DNA of 64,000 bases from Planctomycetota bacterium (GTDB lineage: Bacteria > Planctomycetota > B15-G4 > SIAN01). Shown here piece after piece: positions 1-8,111 of the stretch; within the stretch, counting starts at the first letter, position 1; each line of letters opens with the position of its first letter. The stretch lies in the NCBI GenBank assembly GCA_016795285.1, contig JAEUIC010000018.1, forward strand, positions 124,001-188,000, written 5' to 3'. A model generated the notes under the pieces. The model saw only the letters and a list, made by a program, of their open reading frames with translations. It did no database searches and was not told the origin of the DNA. Position numbers and translations under genes: made by a program.

Positions 1-1110
1 GACGGCGGCGCGCGCCGGCTCGATGGCGAGCGCGGCGACGTAGGCGAGCGCGAAGAGCGCGAGGCCGCCGCGGGCCGCGCCGCCCGCTCGGCGCGCCGCG
101 CTGCCGGCCGCGGCGAGCAGCGTCAACGACAGCGCGGTGAGCGTCGCGAGGTGGGTGTTGATCTGCACGTGCGCCGCGGCGAAGAAGGCGAAGGCGGCGG
201 CCGCCGCGGCGAGGAGCGCGGCACGCTGCGCCGCCGCGAGCCGGCGCCGCTCGATCCAGGCGACCAGCAGCGCGGCGATCGCGATCCAGAGCGGCGCGTG
301 GTGGGTGAGCCAGCGGCCGATCGCCTCGAGCTGCTGCTGCGGGCCGCGCGCCGCGTCGAGCGCCGCGAGCAGCGTCGGGTAGCGCTCGGGGCGCGACAGC
401 GCGAACTCGGTGAGCGGGAAGCGGACCAGCGCCTCCCACGCCGCACTGCCGCCCATCGACGCGACCGCCGCGACGCCGGCGCCGGCGACCAGCGCCGCGC
501 CGCTCGCCACGCGCAGCGCCGTCGCGCGCGCCGCGGCCCCGCCCGCGCACAGCAGCGTGCCGAGCAGCGCAGCGGCGCAACCGTAGGCGGCGACGTCGTG
601 CTTGCTCCACGCCGCCGCGCCGAAGCAGAGGCCGGCGAGCCAGCCGTCGCGCGCGCGGCCGTCCTGCAGCGCCGCCAGCAGCCGCTCGAACGCCACCGCC
701 AGCAGCAGCAGCGCCGGATGCCAGCTGGTGAGCGTGGCCGCGAGGCGCCACTGGCTCGCCGCGAAGAGGAGCGCCGCCGCCGCCGCGAGCGACGGCGCGA
801 CGCGCAGCCGCAGCAGCAGGCGCGTCAGCACGCCGCAGGCGCCGGCCAGCAGCAGCAGCGCCGCGACCGTGCCGACCAGCGTCGCGCGACCGAACAGCGC
901 GAAGAGGCCGGCCAGCAGCCCGAAATGGCCGGGCGCGTACATCGTCCAGAAACCGCCGTAGGGGAGCCGTCCGTCGAGCCACGCCAGCGCGCCCGCGCCG
1001 CCGACCCCGCCCGGCACGCCGAACGGGGCGCTCGGCAGGAGCAGCAGGAGGGCGAGCAGCGCGACGCCGAAGGGACGTCGCCAGAGCGGGAGCGGCTTTG
1101 GGGGTGGCAC
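1..1110 (-). CDS. Multi-pass membrane protein, GT-C glycosyltransferase-like (partial, C-terminus off the left edge)
   Basis: Read on the minus strand this is one open frame of about 370 residues that is still open at base 1. It is rich in Leu/Ala membrane segments separated by short polar loops. The segment FWTMYAPGHFGLLAGLF, followed later by SWHPALLLL and AAWSKHDVAAY, resembles the loop and helix pattern of GT-C polyprenyl-phosphate-sugar-dependent transferases (PMT_2/DUF2029 type); no diagnostic catalytic motif is certain. The start is taken as GTG at 1110, and GTG at 1155 is an alternative; neither has a clear ribosome-binding site. It is divergent from the acyl-modification operon that starts at 1220. 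The context of flippase, acyltransferase and sulfotransferase supports a role in building a surface glycan. That role is inference. Confidence 0.55.
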   Translation of the reverse strand, partial: MPPPKPLPLWRRPFGVALLALLLLLPSAPFGVPGGVGGAGALAWLDGRLPYGGFWTMYAPGHFGLLAGLFALFGRATLVGTVAALLLLAGACGVLTRLLLRLRVAPSLAAAAALLFAASQWRLAATLTSWHPALLLLAVAFERLLAALQDGRARDGWLAGLCFGAAAWSKHDVAAYGCAAALLGTLLCAGGAAARATALRVASGAALVAGAGVAAVASMGGSAAWEALVRFPLTEFALSRPERYPTLLAALDAARGPQQQLEAIGRWLTHHAPLWIAIAALLVAWIERRRLAAAQRAALLAAAAAAFAFFAAAHVQINTHLATLTALSLTLLAAAGSAARRAGGAARGGLALFALAYVAALAIEPARAAV

Positions 1111-1219
1111 GTCGATTCGCCGAAGAGGGGGCGGTGCGGGTCGCGTGCGCCGCACGATAAAACGGCCGCGCTCCGCGCTCTCCGCCGCTCGGTGCCGCCC
1201 GCCCCTCGAAGGAACGTCC

Positions 1220-2365
1220 GTGGACCTCGACTTCAGCGACGAGCAACGCGCCTGGCACGACGCCGCCGTCGAGTTCGCGCGCCGCCACCTCGCGGGCGAC
1301 GCGATCGCGGCCGATCGCGACGAGACCTTCGACCACGCCGGCTGGAAGCGCGCCGCCGAGTTCGGCGTGCTGGCGATGCCGGTGAAGAAGGAGTTGGGCG
1401 GCCTCGGCCTCGCGATCGGCGAGGTGATCGCCGTGATGGAGGGGTTGGGCTACGGGGCGAACGACCAGGGGCTGCTCTTCTCGCTGAACGCCCATCTCTG
1501 GACCAACACGATGCCGCTGGTCCAGTGGGGGACGCCCGAGCAGCAGCGCCGCTGGCTGCCCGGCCTCATGGACGGCAGCTTGATCGGCGCCAACGGCGCG
1601 AGCGAGCCCGACTCGGGCAGCGACGTCTTCGCCATGCGCACGCGCGCGACGCGGCAGGGCGACGTCTACGTGCTGAACGGCACCAAGATGTTCGTCACCA
1701 ACGCGCCGGTCGCCGACCTGCTGGTCACCTACGCGACCATCGATCCGGCGCTCGGCTCGATGGGGGTGACCGGCTTCCTGGTCGACGGCCACGCGAAGGG
1801 GGTCACCGTCAGCCGCAAGCTCGCCAAGATGGGGCTGCGCACCTCGCCGATGGCCGAGGTCGTCTTCGAGGACGTGCGGGTGCCGGTCGCCGATCGGCTC
1901 GGTCGCGAGGGGCGCGGCGTCGCGGTCTTCGAGTCGTCGATGGAGTGGGAGCGCGGCTGCATCCTCGCCAGCTGCCTCGGCGCGATGCGCCGCCAGCTCG
2001 AACGCTGCATCGCCCACGCGCGGCAGCGCAAGCAGTTCGGCCAGGCGATCGGCAAGTTCCAGTCGGTGGCGAACAAGCTGGTCGACATGCGGCTGCGGCT
2101 CGACACCTGCCGGCCGCTCGTCTACCGGATCGCGCGACTCAAGGAGGCGGGCAAGGACGCGACCGTCGAGGCGGCGCTCGCCAAGCTGCACGTGTCGGAG
2201 AGCTGCGTGAAGAACGCGCTCGACGCGGTGCAGCTGTTCGGCGGCTACGGCTACATGACCGAGTACGAGCTCGAGCGGGCGCTGCGCGACGCGGTCGGCG
2301 GCACGCTCTACTCGGGCACCAGCGAGATCCAGCGCAACCTGATCGCGCGCGGGCTCGGCTTGTGA
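1220..2365 (+). CDS. Acyl-CoA-dehydrogenase-fold flavoprotein, candidate prolyl-carrier-protein oxidase (PltE/RedW-like)
   Basis: A 381-residue protein with full acyl-CoA dehydrogenase architecture: N-terminal helices, middle sheet (GANGASEPDSGSDV), and C-terminal helical domain with RKQFGQAIGKFQ and GGYGYM. The GTG start at 1220 is chosen because AAGGAA lies 6 bases upstream and the mature frame VDLDFSDEQ matches family starts; an upstream in-frame extension from 1145 is Arg-rich and unlike the family. At the MCAD catalytic-Glu site the sequence is LYSGTSEIQ, so that Glu is absent. A Glu in helix G (Glu244, in MEWERG) sits where isovaleryl-CoA dehydrogenase carries its base. Its stop overlaps the MBOAT start by 4 nt. 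With the carrier and adenylation genes downstream, it is best read as oxidising a carrier-bound aminoacyl group (inference); a beta-oxidation role is the alternative. Confidence 0.75.
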   Translation: MDLDFSDEQRAWHDAAVEFARRHLAGDAIAADRDETFDHAGWKRAAEFGVLAMPVKKELGGLGLAIGEVIAVMEGLGYGANDQGLLFSLNAHLWTNTMPLVQWGTPEQQRRWLPGLMDGSLIGANGASEPDSGSDVFAMRTRATRQGDVYVLNGTKMFVTNAPVADLLVTYATIDPALGSMGVTGFLVDGHAKGVTVSRKLAKMGLRTSPMAEVVFEDVRVPVADRLGREGRGVAVFESSMEWERGCILASCLGAMRRQLERCIAHARQRKQFGQAIGKFQSVANKLVDMRLRLDTCRPLVYRIARLKEAGKDATVEAALAKLHVSESCVKNALDAVQLFGGYGYMTEYELERALRDAVGGTLYSGTSEIQRNLIARGLGL

Positions 2366-3681
2366 ACGGGACGGCGGCGGCGGTCGACGCCGGGATCACG
2401 CCGCTCGACGCCGCCCGCGCCGCGCGCTGCCGCATCGCGCCGGCGCGCTTCGCCGTGCTGTTGCTCGAGCTGGTCGCGCTGCTGGCGGTCTTCCGGCTCT
2501 ACCGGCTGCACGAGCTGATCGGCGACGGCTTCTTCACCGTCGCGGCCATCGGCGTCGGCGCCTTCGCGCTGCACTACTGGCTGCCGCTGCGCCTCAAGGA
2601 GCCGTGCTTCATCGCCGTCTCGATCGGCGCGCTGCCGGCGCTGTTCGGTCCGGCGGTCGCCGCGTTCGCGATCGGTGCCGCGCTGCTGGTCTACGCGATC
2701 GGCTGCGCCGCCTCGAACCGCGCGCGCCTCGCGCTGCTGCTCGCCTTCGCGGCGGCGTGCGTGGCGGGACGGCTCGGCGCGCTGCGGCCCCTGCCGGAGG
2801 AGCTCTGGCCGCTGCTCGGCTCGCTCTTCCTCTTCCGCCTGCCGATCTGGGCCTACGACCGCGCCCACGCGCGCGGCCGGCCGTCGCTGAAGGACCATCT
2901 CGCCTACTTCCTGCAGCTGCCCAACTGGGGGTGCCTGCTCTACCCGGTCGTCGACTTCCATACGCAGAGGAAGAGCTTCCTCGCGCGCGACCAGAACGAC
3001 ATCGCGCAGCAGGGCGTCGCGTGGATGGCGCGCGGGCTGCTGCAACTGGTGATCTACACCTGGCTCTACAACGCGCGCGACTGGTTCCCCGACCCGTTCC
3101 TGATCGACGATCCGCTGGCGCTCGCCGCCTGCATGGTGCGCGTCTACCTGCTCTACCTGCGCCTCTCGGGCACCTTCCACTTCGTGATCGGCTTGCTCCA
3201 CCTGTTCGGCTACGACCTGCCCGAGACGCACCGCCGCTGGCTGCTCTCGAGCTCGCTCACCGACTTCTGGCGGCGCATCAACGTCTACTGGAAGGACTTC
3301 ATGGTGAAGCTGGTCTGGTTCCCGGCCTACTTCCGCTGGCGGCGCGCCGGCGAGAAGCGGGCGCAGCTGGTCGCGACCGCGCTGGTCTTCGTCGCCACCT
3401 GGTTCCTGCACGCGGTGCAGACCTTCTTCGCGACCGGCGCCTTCCTCTGGCGGGCGACCGACCTCGCCTTCTGGGGGATCCTCGGCGCGCTGGTGATGGG
3501 GAACCTCGCGCTCGAGCTGCGCCCCGGCGCCGCGGCGCGCGCCGCCGCGCTCGCGCCGCCGGCCCGGGCGCTGCGGATCGCCGGCACGGCTGCACTCCTG
3601 ATCGTCCTTTGGTCGATGTGGAACGCGCCGACCTTTGCCGACTGGTTCGACCTCCTCACCTGGTGGAAGGCGGGGAGCTGA
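2362..3681 (+). CDS. MBOAT-family membrane O-acyltransferase (DltB/AlgI-like)
   Basis: A 439-residue polytopic protein starting at GTG that overlaps the preceding stop (GTGA). Family features visible include SLTDFWRRINVYWKDFMVK in the conserved cytoplasmic/core region and the invariant His in ATWFLHAVQTFF (His350). About ten hydrophobic segments cover the length. MBOAT proteins of this size, such as DltB, AlgI and PatA, move an acyl group from a carrier across or at the membrane onto a glycan or polyol. The next gene encodes a carrier protein, as in dlt operons. The direct overlap with the flavoprotein gene suggests that the acyl group transferred is the flavoprotein's product (inference). 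The acceptor is probably the polysaccharide handled by the flippase at 6801-8111. Confidence 0.85.
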   Translation: MNGTAAAVDAGITPLDAARAARCRIAPARFAVLLLELVALLAVFRLYRLHELIGDGFFTVAAIGVGAFALHYWLPLRLKEPCFIAVSIGALPALFGPAVAAFAIGAALLVYAIGCAASNRARLALLLAFAAACVAGRLGALRPLPEELWPLLGSLFLFRLPIWAYDRAHARGRPSLKDHLAYFLQLPNWGCLLYPVVDFHTQRKSFLARDQNDIAQQGVAWMARGLLQLVIYTWLYNARDWFPDPFLIDDPLALAACMVRVYLLYLRLSGTFHFVIGLLHLFGYDLPETHRRWLLSSSLTDFWRRINVYWKDFMVKLVWFPAYFRWRRAGEKRAQLVATALVFVATWFLHAVQTFFATGAFLWRATDLAFWGILGALVMGNLALELRPGAAARAAALAPPARALRIAGTAALLIVLWSMWNAPTFADWFDLLTWWKAGS

Positions 3682-3764
3682 GCCGCGCGGCGGCGGGCCG
3701 CCTCCCGGCAGCAGCGGCTCGCCGCGATTGCCGCGACCGCCCTCACGGAGCAGAATCGATCGCC

Positions 3765-4016
3765 ATGGATGACATCGCCGAAGAGCTGCGCCGCTTCCTG
3801 CTCGCCGAGTTCCTCCCCGGCGAGAGCGCCGCCAACCTGCGCGACGACACGCCGCTGCGCACGGGCGGCATCCTCGACTCGGTCTCGACGCTGAAGCTGG
3901 TCTCCTTCGTCGAGCAGCGCTTCGCCATCGAGGTCGAGGCGCACGAGGCCGGGGTGGAGCACTTCGATCGGATCGCCGACATCGCCGCGCTCATCCGGCG
4001 CAAGCAAGGGCGCTGA
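3765..4016 (+). CDS. Acyl/peptidyl carrier protein
   Basis: An 83-residue acidic carrier protein. The phosphopantetheine attachment Ser is Ser39 in GGILDSVSTLKLV, preceded by the usual helix I (DDIAEELRRFLLAEFL) and loop, with DRIADIAALI as the last helix. The ATG at 3765 is preceded by CGGAG at 3746-3750. It lies between the acyltransferase and the adenylation enzyme, 4 nt ahead of the latter, the gene neighbourhood expected of DltC- or PltL-type discrete carriers. It should be made active by a 4'-phosphopantetheinyl transferase, which is not encoded in this window. Confidence 0.9.
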   Translation: MDDIAEELRRFLLAEFLPGESAANLRDDTPLRTGGILDSVSTLKLVSFVEQRFAIEVEAHEAGVEHFDRIADIAALIRRKQGR

Positions 4017-4020
4017 GCGG

Positions 4021-5655
4021 ATGGAGCGAAGCGGCAGCGCGGCCGGCGCCGCGGCGCAGAGCCTCTGCGACCTGCTCGAGGCGGCCGCACGCCGCCACGG
4101 CGAGCGCGTCGCGGTGGTGGCGCCCGACGGCAGCTCGCTCACCTACGCCGAACTCGAGGCGCGCGCCGCCGCGATCGCCGGGTTCCTGCGCGCGCGCGGC
4201 GTGCAGCCGGGCGATCGGGTCGGCTTCTGCCTGCCGAAGGGCACGGCGAGCGTCGCGGTGCTGTTCGGCGCGATGAAGGCGCGCGCCGCCTACGTGCCGG
4301 TCGACTGGCATGGCCCGGCGGCGCGCAACGCGACGATCCACCGCGCCGCCGACGTCGCGGCGCTCTTCCTCGGCGAGGCGCGCGCCGACGTGCTGCGCGA
4401 GTGGCCGAGCGACGCGCTGCCGAAGACGCTGGTGCGCGTGCCGATGGGGCGGACCGGCAGCGCCGGCGCGCACGCCACCGTGGTCCACCCCTTCCCGGAC
4501 GGCGCGCAGGAGTTCGAGGCGGCGCTGCGCCACGCGCCGCTCGCGCCCGACGGCGCCGGCCCGCGCCGCCGCGACGACCTCGCCTACCTCCTCTTCACCT
4601 CGGGGTCGACGGGCGTCCCGAAGGGGGTCGCGCTCACGCAGGAGAACGCGCTCTCGTTCGTCGACTGGGGCAGCGAGGTGTTCGCGCCGACTTGCGACGA
4701 CCGCTTCTCGAGCCACGCGCCGTTCCACTTCGACCTCTCGGTCTTCGATCTCTTCGTGGCGCTGAAGCACGGCGCGACGCTCTTCCTGATCGGCGAGGAG
4801 CTCGGCAAGGAGCCGAAGGGGCTCGCGCGCTTCATCGCCGAGAAGCGGCTCACGATCTGGTACTCGACGCCGTCGGCATTGGCGCTGCTGGCCGAGTTCG
4901 GCAACCTGCCGGCGCTCGATCTCTCCGCGTTGCGCCACGTCCTCTTCGCGGGCGAGGTCTTCCCGGTGAAGACGCTGCGCCGCCTGACCGAGCTCCTGCC
5001 GGCGCCCGCCTACTGGAACCTCTACGGTCCGACCGAGACCAACGTCTGCACCTTCGCGCGCATCCCGCTGCCGATCGCCGCCGATCGCACCGAGCCCTTC
5101 CCGATCGGGCCGCTCTGCTCCCATTGCGAGGGGCTCCTGCTCGACGATGCGGGGGCGCCGGTGGCGGCGGGCGAGGAGGGGCGCCTCCACATCGCCGGGC
5201 CGGCGCTCTTCCGCGGCTACTTCGGGCGGCAGGACCTCGACGCGAAGTGCTTCCACGAGCGCGACGGCAAGCGCTGGTACGACACCGGCGACGTGGTGCG
5301 CGAGGAGCCGGGGCTGGGCTTCCGCTACCTCGGCCGGCGCGACCGCATGGTGAAGCGGCGCGGCTACCGGATCGAACTCGGCGAGGTCGAGGCGGCGCTG
5401 CAACGCCATCCCGAGCTGCGCGAGGCGGCGGTCGTCGCGCTGCCCGATCCGGCGGCGGGCGTGCGGATCGATGCGCACCTCGCGCCGGTCGGCGCGCCGC
5501 TCTCGCTGATCGCGCTCAAGCGCTACTGCGCCGAGCAGCTGCCGGCGGCGATGAGCCCCGACCGCTTCCACTTCCACGCCGCGCTGCCGCGCACCTCGAC
5601 CGCGAAGGTCGACTATCCCGCCTTGCTGCGCGCCTCGGCCGCGGCGTCGCCATGA
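4021..5655 (+). CDS. Stand-alone amino acid adenylation enzyme, predicted to activate L-proline (PltF/RedM-like)
   Basis: A 544-residue ANL-superfamily enzyme. Core motifs in order: LTYAELEARA (A1), FTSGSTGVPKG around residue 193 (A3), HFDLSVFDLF (A4), NLYGPTETNVC (A5), YDTGDVV (A7), GRRDRMVKRRGYRIELGEVE (A8) and the A10 Lys in TSTAKVDY (Lys529). Aligning by eye to the GrsA pocket gives Asp238, Leu239, Phe242, Tyr281, Leu308, Ala310, Leu334, Val342, Cys343, Lys529, i.e. D L F Y L A L V C K. From memory, the code reported for prolyl-activating PltF/RedM-type enzymes is D L L Y L A L V C K, so nine of ten agree. Asp238 is the expected ligand for the substrate amino group, so an amino acid rather than a fatty acid is expected. 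The stop overlaps the next start (ATGA). A DltA-like enzyme for another amino acid is the alternative. Confidence 0.8.
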   Translation: MERSGSAAGAAAQSLCDLLEAAARRHGERVAVVAPDGSSLTYAELEARAAAIAGFLRARGVQPGDRVGFCLPKGTASVAVLFGAMKARAAYVPVDWHGPAARNATIHRAADVAALFLGEARADVLREWPSDALPKTLVRVPMGRTGSAGAHATVVHPFPDGAQEFEAALRHAPLAPDGAGPRRRDDLAYLLFTSGSTGVPKGVALTQENALSFVDWGSEVFAPTCDDRFSSHAPFHFDLSVFDLFVALKHGATLFLIGEELGKEPKGLARFIAEKRLTIWYSTPSALALLAEFGNLPALDLSALRHVLFAGEVFPVKTLRRLTELLPAPAYWNLYGPTETNVCTFARIPLPIAADRTEPFPIGPLCSHCEGLLLDDAGAPVAAGEEGRLHIAGPALFRGYFGRQDLDAKCFHERDGKRWYDTGDVVREEPGLGFRYLGRRDRMVKRRGYRIELGEVEAALQRHPELREAAVVALPDPAAGVRIDAHLAPVGAPLSLIALKRYCAEQLPAAMSPDRFHFHAALPRTSTAKVDYPALLRASAAASP

Positions 5656-6794
5656 CGCCGTTCGCCCGCTCGGCCAGCGCGACGCTCGCGCTGCTGTCGG
5701 CGCTGCTGCTCGTCGAGCGCGCCCATCCGTCGGTGGCGCCCGCGTTCGTGCCGCGCTGGCTGCAGGGGCAGGTGCGCGAGTGCGTCTACCACGGCTTGAA
5801 CGAGGAGGACGAGCTCGGCCTGCTGGCGGGCTACTACACCGAGCTGCTCGACGCGAGCCGCGAGGCGACGCGCGGCGGCGACCTCGACGAAGTGTGGGAG
5901 CGCGCGCTCCATCGCGGCGCGATCCACGAGCGGCTCGACTCCTTCCTGCTCTACCGGCCGAAGCCGTCGCACGGCGACGCCAAGGATCCGGCGAGCTTCC
6001 ACGTCACCAACTCCGCCGGGCTGTTCGATCGCGACTACCCCGACGCGCGCACGCCCGGCGTGCGGCGCATCGTCTGGATCGGCGACTCGCTCTCGCGCGG
6101 GCTCGGCGCGCCGTTCGGCGAAGCGCTCGAGCCGCGGGTCGAGGCGTGGCTCGACGGGGGGCGCGGCGCGGCGGGCGGCGTCGAGGTGCTGAACCTCGCG
6201 GTCGAGGGCTACCGCCTCACGCAGTTCATGAAGGTGGTCGATCTGGCGCTGCCGCGCTGGCGTCCCGACGTCGTGCTGGTCGGCCTCTCCGACCTCTCGG
6301 TGGCGCGCATCTGGGGCCACCACCTCGCCTGCCTCGTGCACGACGGCATCGACCTCGAGTACCCGTTCCTGCGCGAGATCGTGGCGCGCGCGCGGCTCGA
6401 GCGCGACGATCCGCCGCGCGTCGCCGACGGCAAGCTCGCGCCGTTCCGCGCCGAGTTCGTCCGCACCGCGCTGGCGACCATCCAGGCGAGCTGCGCCGCG
6501 GCCGGCGTCGAGCTGGTCGTCGCGCTGCTGCCGGCGGTGGGCGAGAGCGAGCGGCTCGTGCAGCGCTTCCGCGAGGCGCGCGAGGCGTGCGCGGCGCTCG
6601 GCCTGCGGCAGATCGACCTGGTCGACACCTTCGCCGGCGTCGACGACCTCACCGACTGGCGCGTGAGCGACATCGACCACCACCCGAACGTCGCCGGCTA
6701 CGAGCGGCTCTTCGAGTCGTTCGCCGCCGCGCTCGAGCGCGACCCCGCGACCTACGAGCTGCTCGCCGGCCGGCCGCTGCCGGCGAGGCGCTGA
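5652..6794 (+). CDS. Secreted or anchored SGNH/GDSL-fold protein, candidate partner of the MBOAT transferase
   Basis: A 380-residue protein beginning with a hydrophobic segment (ATLALLSALLLVER) that should act as signal or membrane anchor. SGNH signatures are VWIGDSLSRGLG (nucleophile Ser146) and a C-terminal DIDHHPNVAGY block with His343/344 near an Asp. A Gly/Asn block is less clear (NLAVEGYR; VGLSD). In alginate, peptidoglycan and Dlt acylation systems an MBOAT protein is paired with an SGNH-like protein (AlgJ/AlgX, PatB, DltD) that completes transfer outside the membrane, so the same role is inferred here. An esterase that removes the group is the alternative. It is translationally coupled to the adenylation gene by a 4-nt overlap. 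Confidence 0.75.
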   Translation: MTPFARSASATLALLSALLLVERAHPSVAPAFVPRWLQGQVRECVYHGLNEEDELGLLAGYYTELLDASREATRGGDLDEVWERALHRGAIHERLDSFLLYRPKPSHGDAKDPASFHVTNSAGLFDRDYPDARTPGVRRIVWIGDSLSRGLGAPFGEALEPRVEAWLDGGRGAAGGVEVLNLAVEGYRLTQFMKVVDLALPRWRPDVVLVGLSDLSVARIWGHHLACLVHDGIDLEYPFLREIVARARLERDDPPRVADGKLAPFRAEFVRTALATIQASCAAAGVELVVALLPAVGESERLVQRFREAREACAALGLRQIDLVDTFAGVDDLTDWRVSDIDHHPNVAGYERLFESFAAALERDPATYELLAGRPLPARR

Positions 6795-6800
6795 GCGCGG

Positions 6801-8111
6801 ATGGCCGCCGCTCGCCTGCCGCCGTGGCGCGGATTGCTGCTGCTGCTCTGCGGCGAGGGGCTGCAGCGCGTCCTCTCGTTCGTCGCGATCGGCCTGCTCA
6901 CGCGGCGCCTCACGCGCCCCGCCTACGCGCCGATCGAGGTGGCGCTCGCCGTGCTGATGTTCGGCGCGCTCTTCGTCGAGCTCGGCCTGCCGCTGCTCGC
7001 GGCGCGCGAAGTGGCGCGAGCTCCGGGCGCTGCGCGGCGGCTCGCCCGGCCGGTGGTGGCGCTGCAGTGCGCCGCGGCGGCGCTGCTGCTGGTGGCGGCG
7101 GTCGTGGCGCGCGCCGGCGGGCTGCTCGATCGCGAGCTGGCGCCGCTGCTGCCGATCTACGTCGCGAGCCTGCTCTTGCTGCCGGCGCTGCTGCCGTGGC
7201 TCTTCCAGGGGCTCGGCGCGATGAGCCTGGTCGCGGCGCCCGGCGTGGTGCGCCAGGCCCTCTTCCTGCTCGGCGTCTTCGTGCTGGTGAAGGGCGATGG
7301 CGACGTGGCGGTGGTGCCGTGGATCGAGGTGGCGGCGGTCGGCGGCGCGGCGCTGCTGGCGCAGTTCGCGTGGCGGCGGCGGCGCCAAGCGCTCGCGATC
7401 GAGGAGGGCGTGGCAGCGGCAGCGGCGGGGGGCGCGGCGGCAGCGGCTCCGGCTCCGGCAGAGCTGCTGCGCGAGGCGGCGCCGATGGGGCTCTCGCAGC
7501 TGCTCTGGTCGCTGCGCATGTTCCTGGCGACGCTGCTGCTCTGGAAGCTCCTGCCGGAGGGGCAGCGCGCGCAGGTCGCCGACTACGGCGTCGCCCATCG
7601 CGTGATGATGCTGCTGCAGGCGCTGCTCACCATGTACTTCACCAACCTCTATCCGACGCTGGCGCGCGCCGTGGTGCGCTCGCGCGAAGAGCTCGGGCGG
7701 CTGCTCCGCCGCTCCGCGGCGCTCGCGGCGGCGGCGGCGCTGCTGATGGCGGGGAGCCTCGCGAGCGGGGCGGAGCCGCTGCTCGCCACGCTGTTCGGCG
7801 CGGAGCTCGCCAATCCGCAGAGCGTCCGCTGCCTGCGCCTGCTGCTCTTCGTGGTGCCGCTGCTGGCGCTGCGCGGCCACTTCCGGCTCACCTTGCTGGC
7901 GCTCGGGCGCGGGCGCGGCGAACTCGCGGTCTCCTGCGCGGGGACGCTGCTGCTCGCGGCGCTGCTGCCCTCGCTGACGGCGGCCGAGGGGGCGAGCGGC
8001 GCCGCGCTGGCGTTGCTGATCGCGGAAGCGGCGGGGATGGTGGCGACGGCGGCGCTCTTCGCGCGCGCGTGGCGTGCGCCGACGGCGGCGGTGCGGGAGG
8101 AGGCGGCGTGA
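6801..8111 (+). CDS. Polysaccharide-type flippase (Wzx/MATE-like membrane protein)
   Basis: A 436-residue polytopic membrane protein with about 12 to 14 hydrophobic segments and an N-terminal GLLTRRLTRPAYAPIEVALAV pattern like that of lipid-linked oligosaccharide flippases of the MVF superfamily (RfbX/Wzx). The start ATG lies 6 nt after the SGNH stop with GAGCGCGG before it. It would move an undecaprenyl-linked repeat unit across the cytoplasmic membrane. Together with the acyltransferase, SGNH and sulfotransferase genes it indicates that the modified molecule is an exported glycan. Sequence identity to a named flippase cannot be judged here, so the substrate is unknown. Confidence 0.7.
   Translation: MAAARLPPWRGLLLLLCGEGLQRVLSFVAIGLLTRRLTRPAYAPIEVALAVLMFGALFVELGLPLLAAREVARAPGAARRLARPVVALQCAAAALLLVAAVVARAGGLLDRELAPLLPIYVASLLLLPALLPWLFQGLGAMSLVAAPGVVRQALFLLGVFVLVKGDGDVAVVPWIEVAAVGGAALLAQFAWRRRRQALAIEEGVAAAAAGGAAAAAPAPAELLREAAPMGLSQLLWSLRMFLATLLLWKLLPEGQRAQVADYGVAHRVMMLLQALLTMYFTNLYPTLARAVVRSREELGRLLRRSAALAAAAALLMAGSLASGAEPLLATLFGAELANPQSVRCLRLLLFVVPLLALRGHFRLTLLALGRGRGELAVSCAGTLLLAALLPSLTAAEGASGAALALLIAEAAGMVATAALFARAWRAPTAAVREEAA

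Noticed and set aside
1145..1219. Longer N-terminus for the flavoprotein
   Set aside because: The added residues are Arg-rich and unlike the family; the ribosome-binding site supports GTG at 1220.
1220..5655. A complete pyoluteorin/prodigiosin-type natural product cluster
   Set aside because: No polyketide synthase, halogenase or condensing enzyme follows; the downstream genes are for membrane acyl transfer and glycan export.
5613..7880. Long open frame on the minus strand opposite the SGNH and flippase genes
   Set aside because: It is a high-GC shadow: Arg/Ala/Gln/His-rich with no domain, opposite well-recognised genes.
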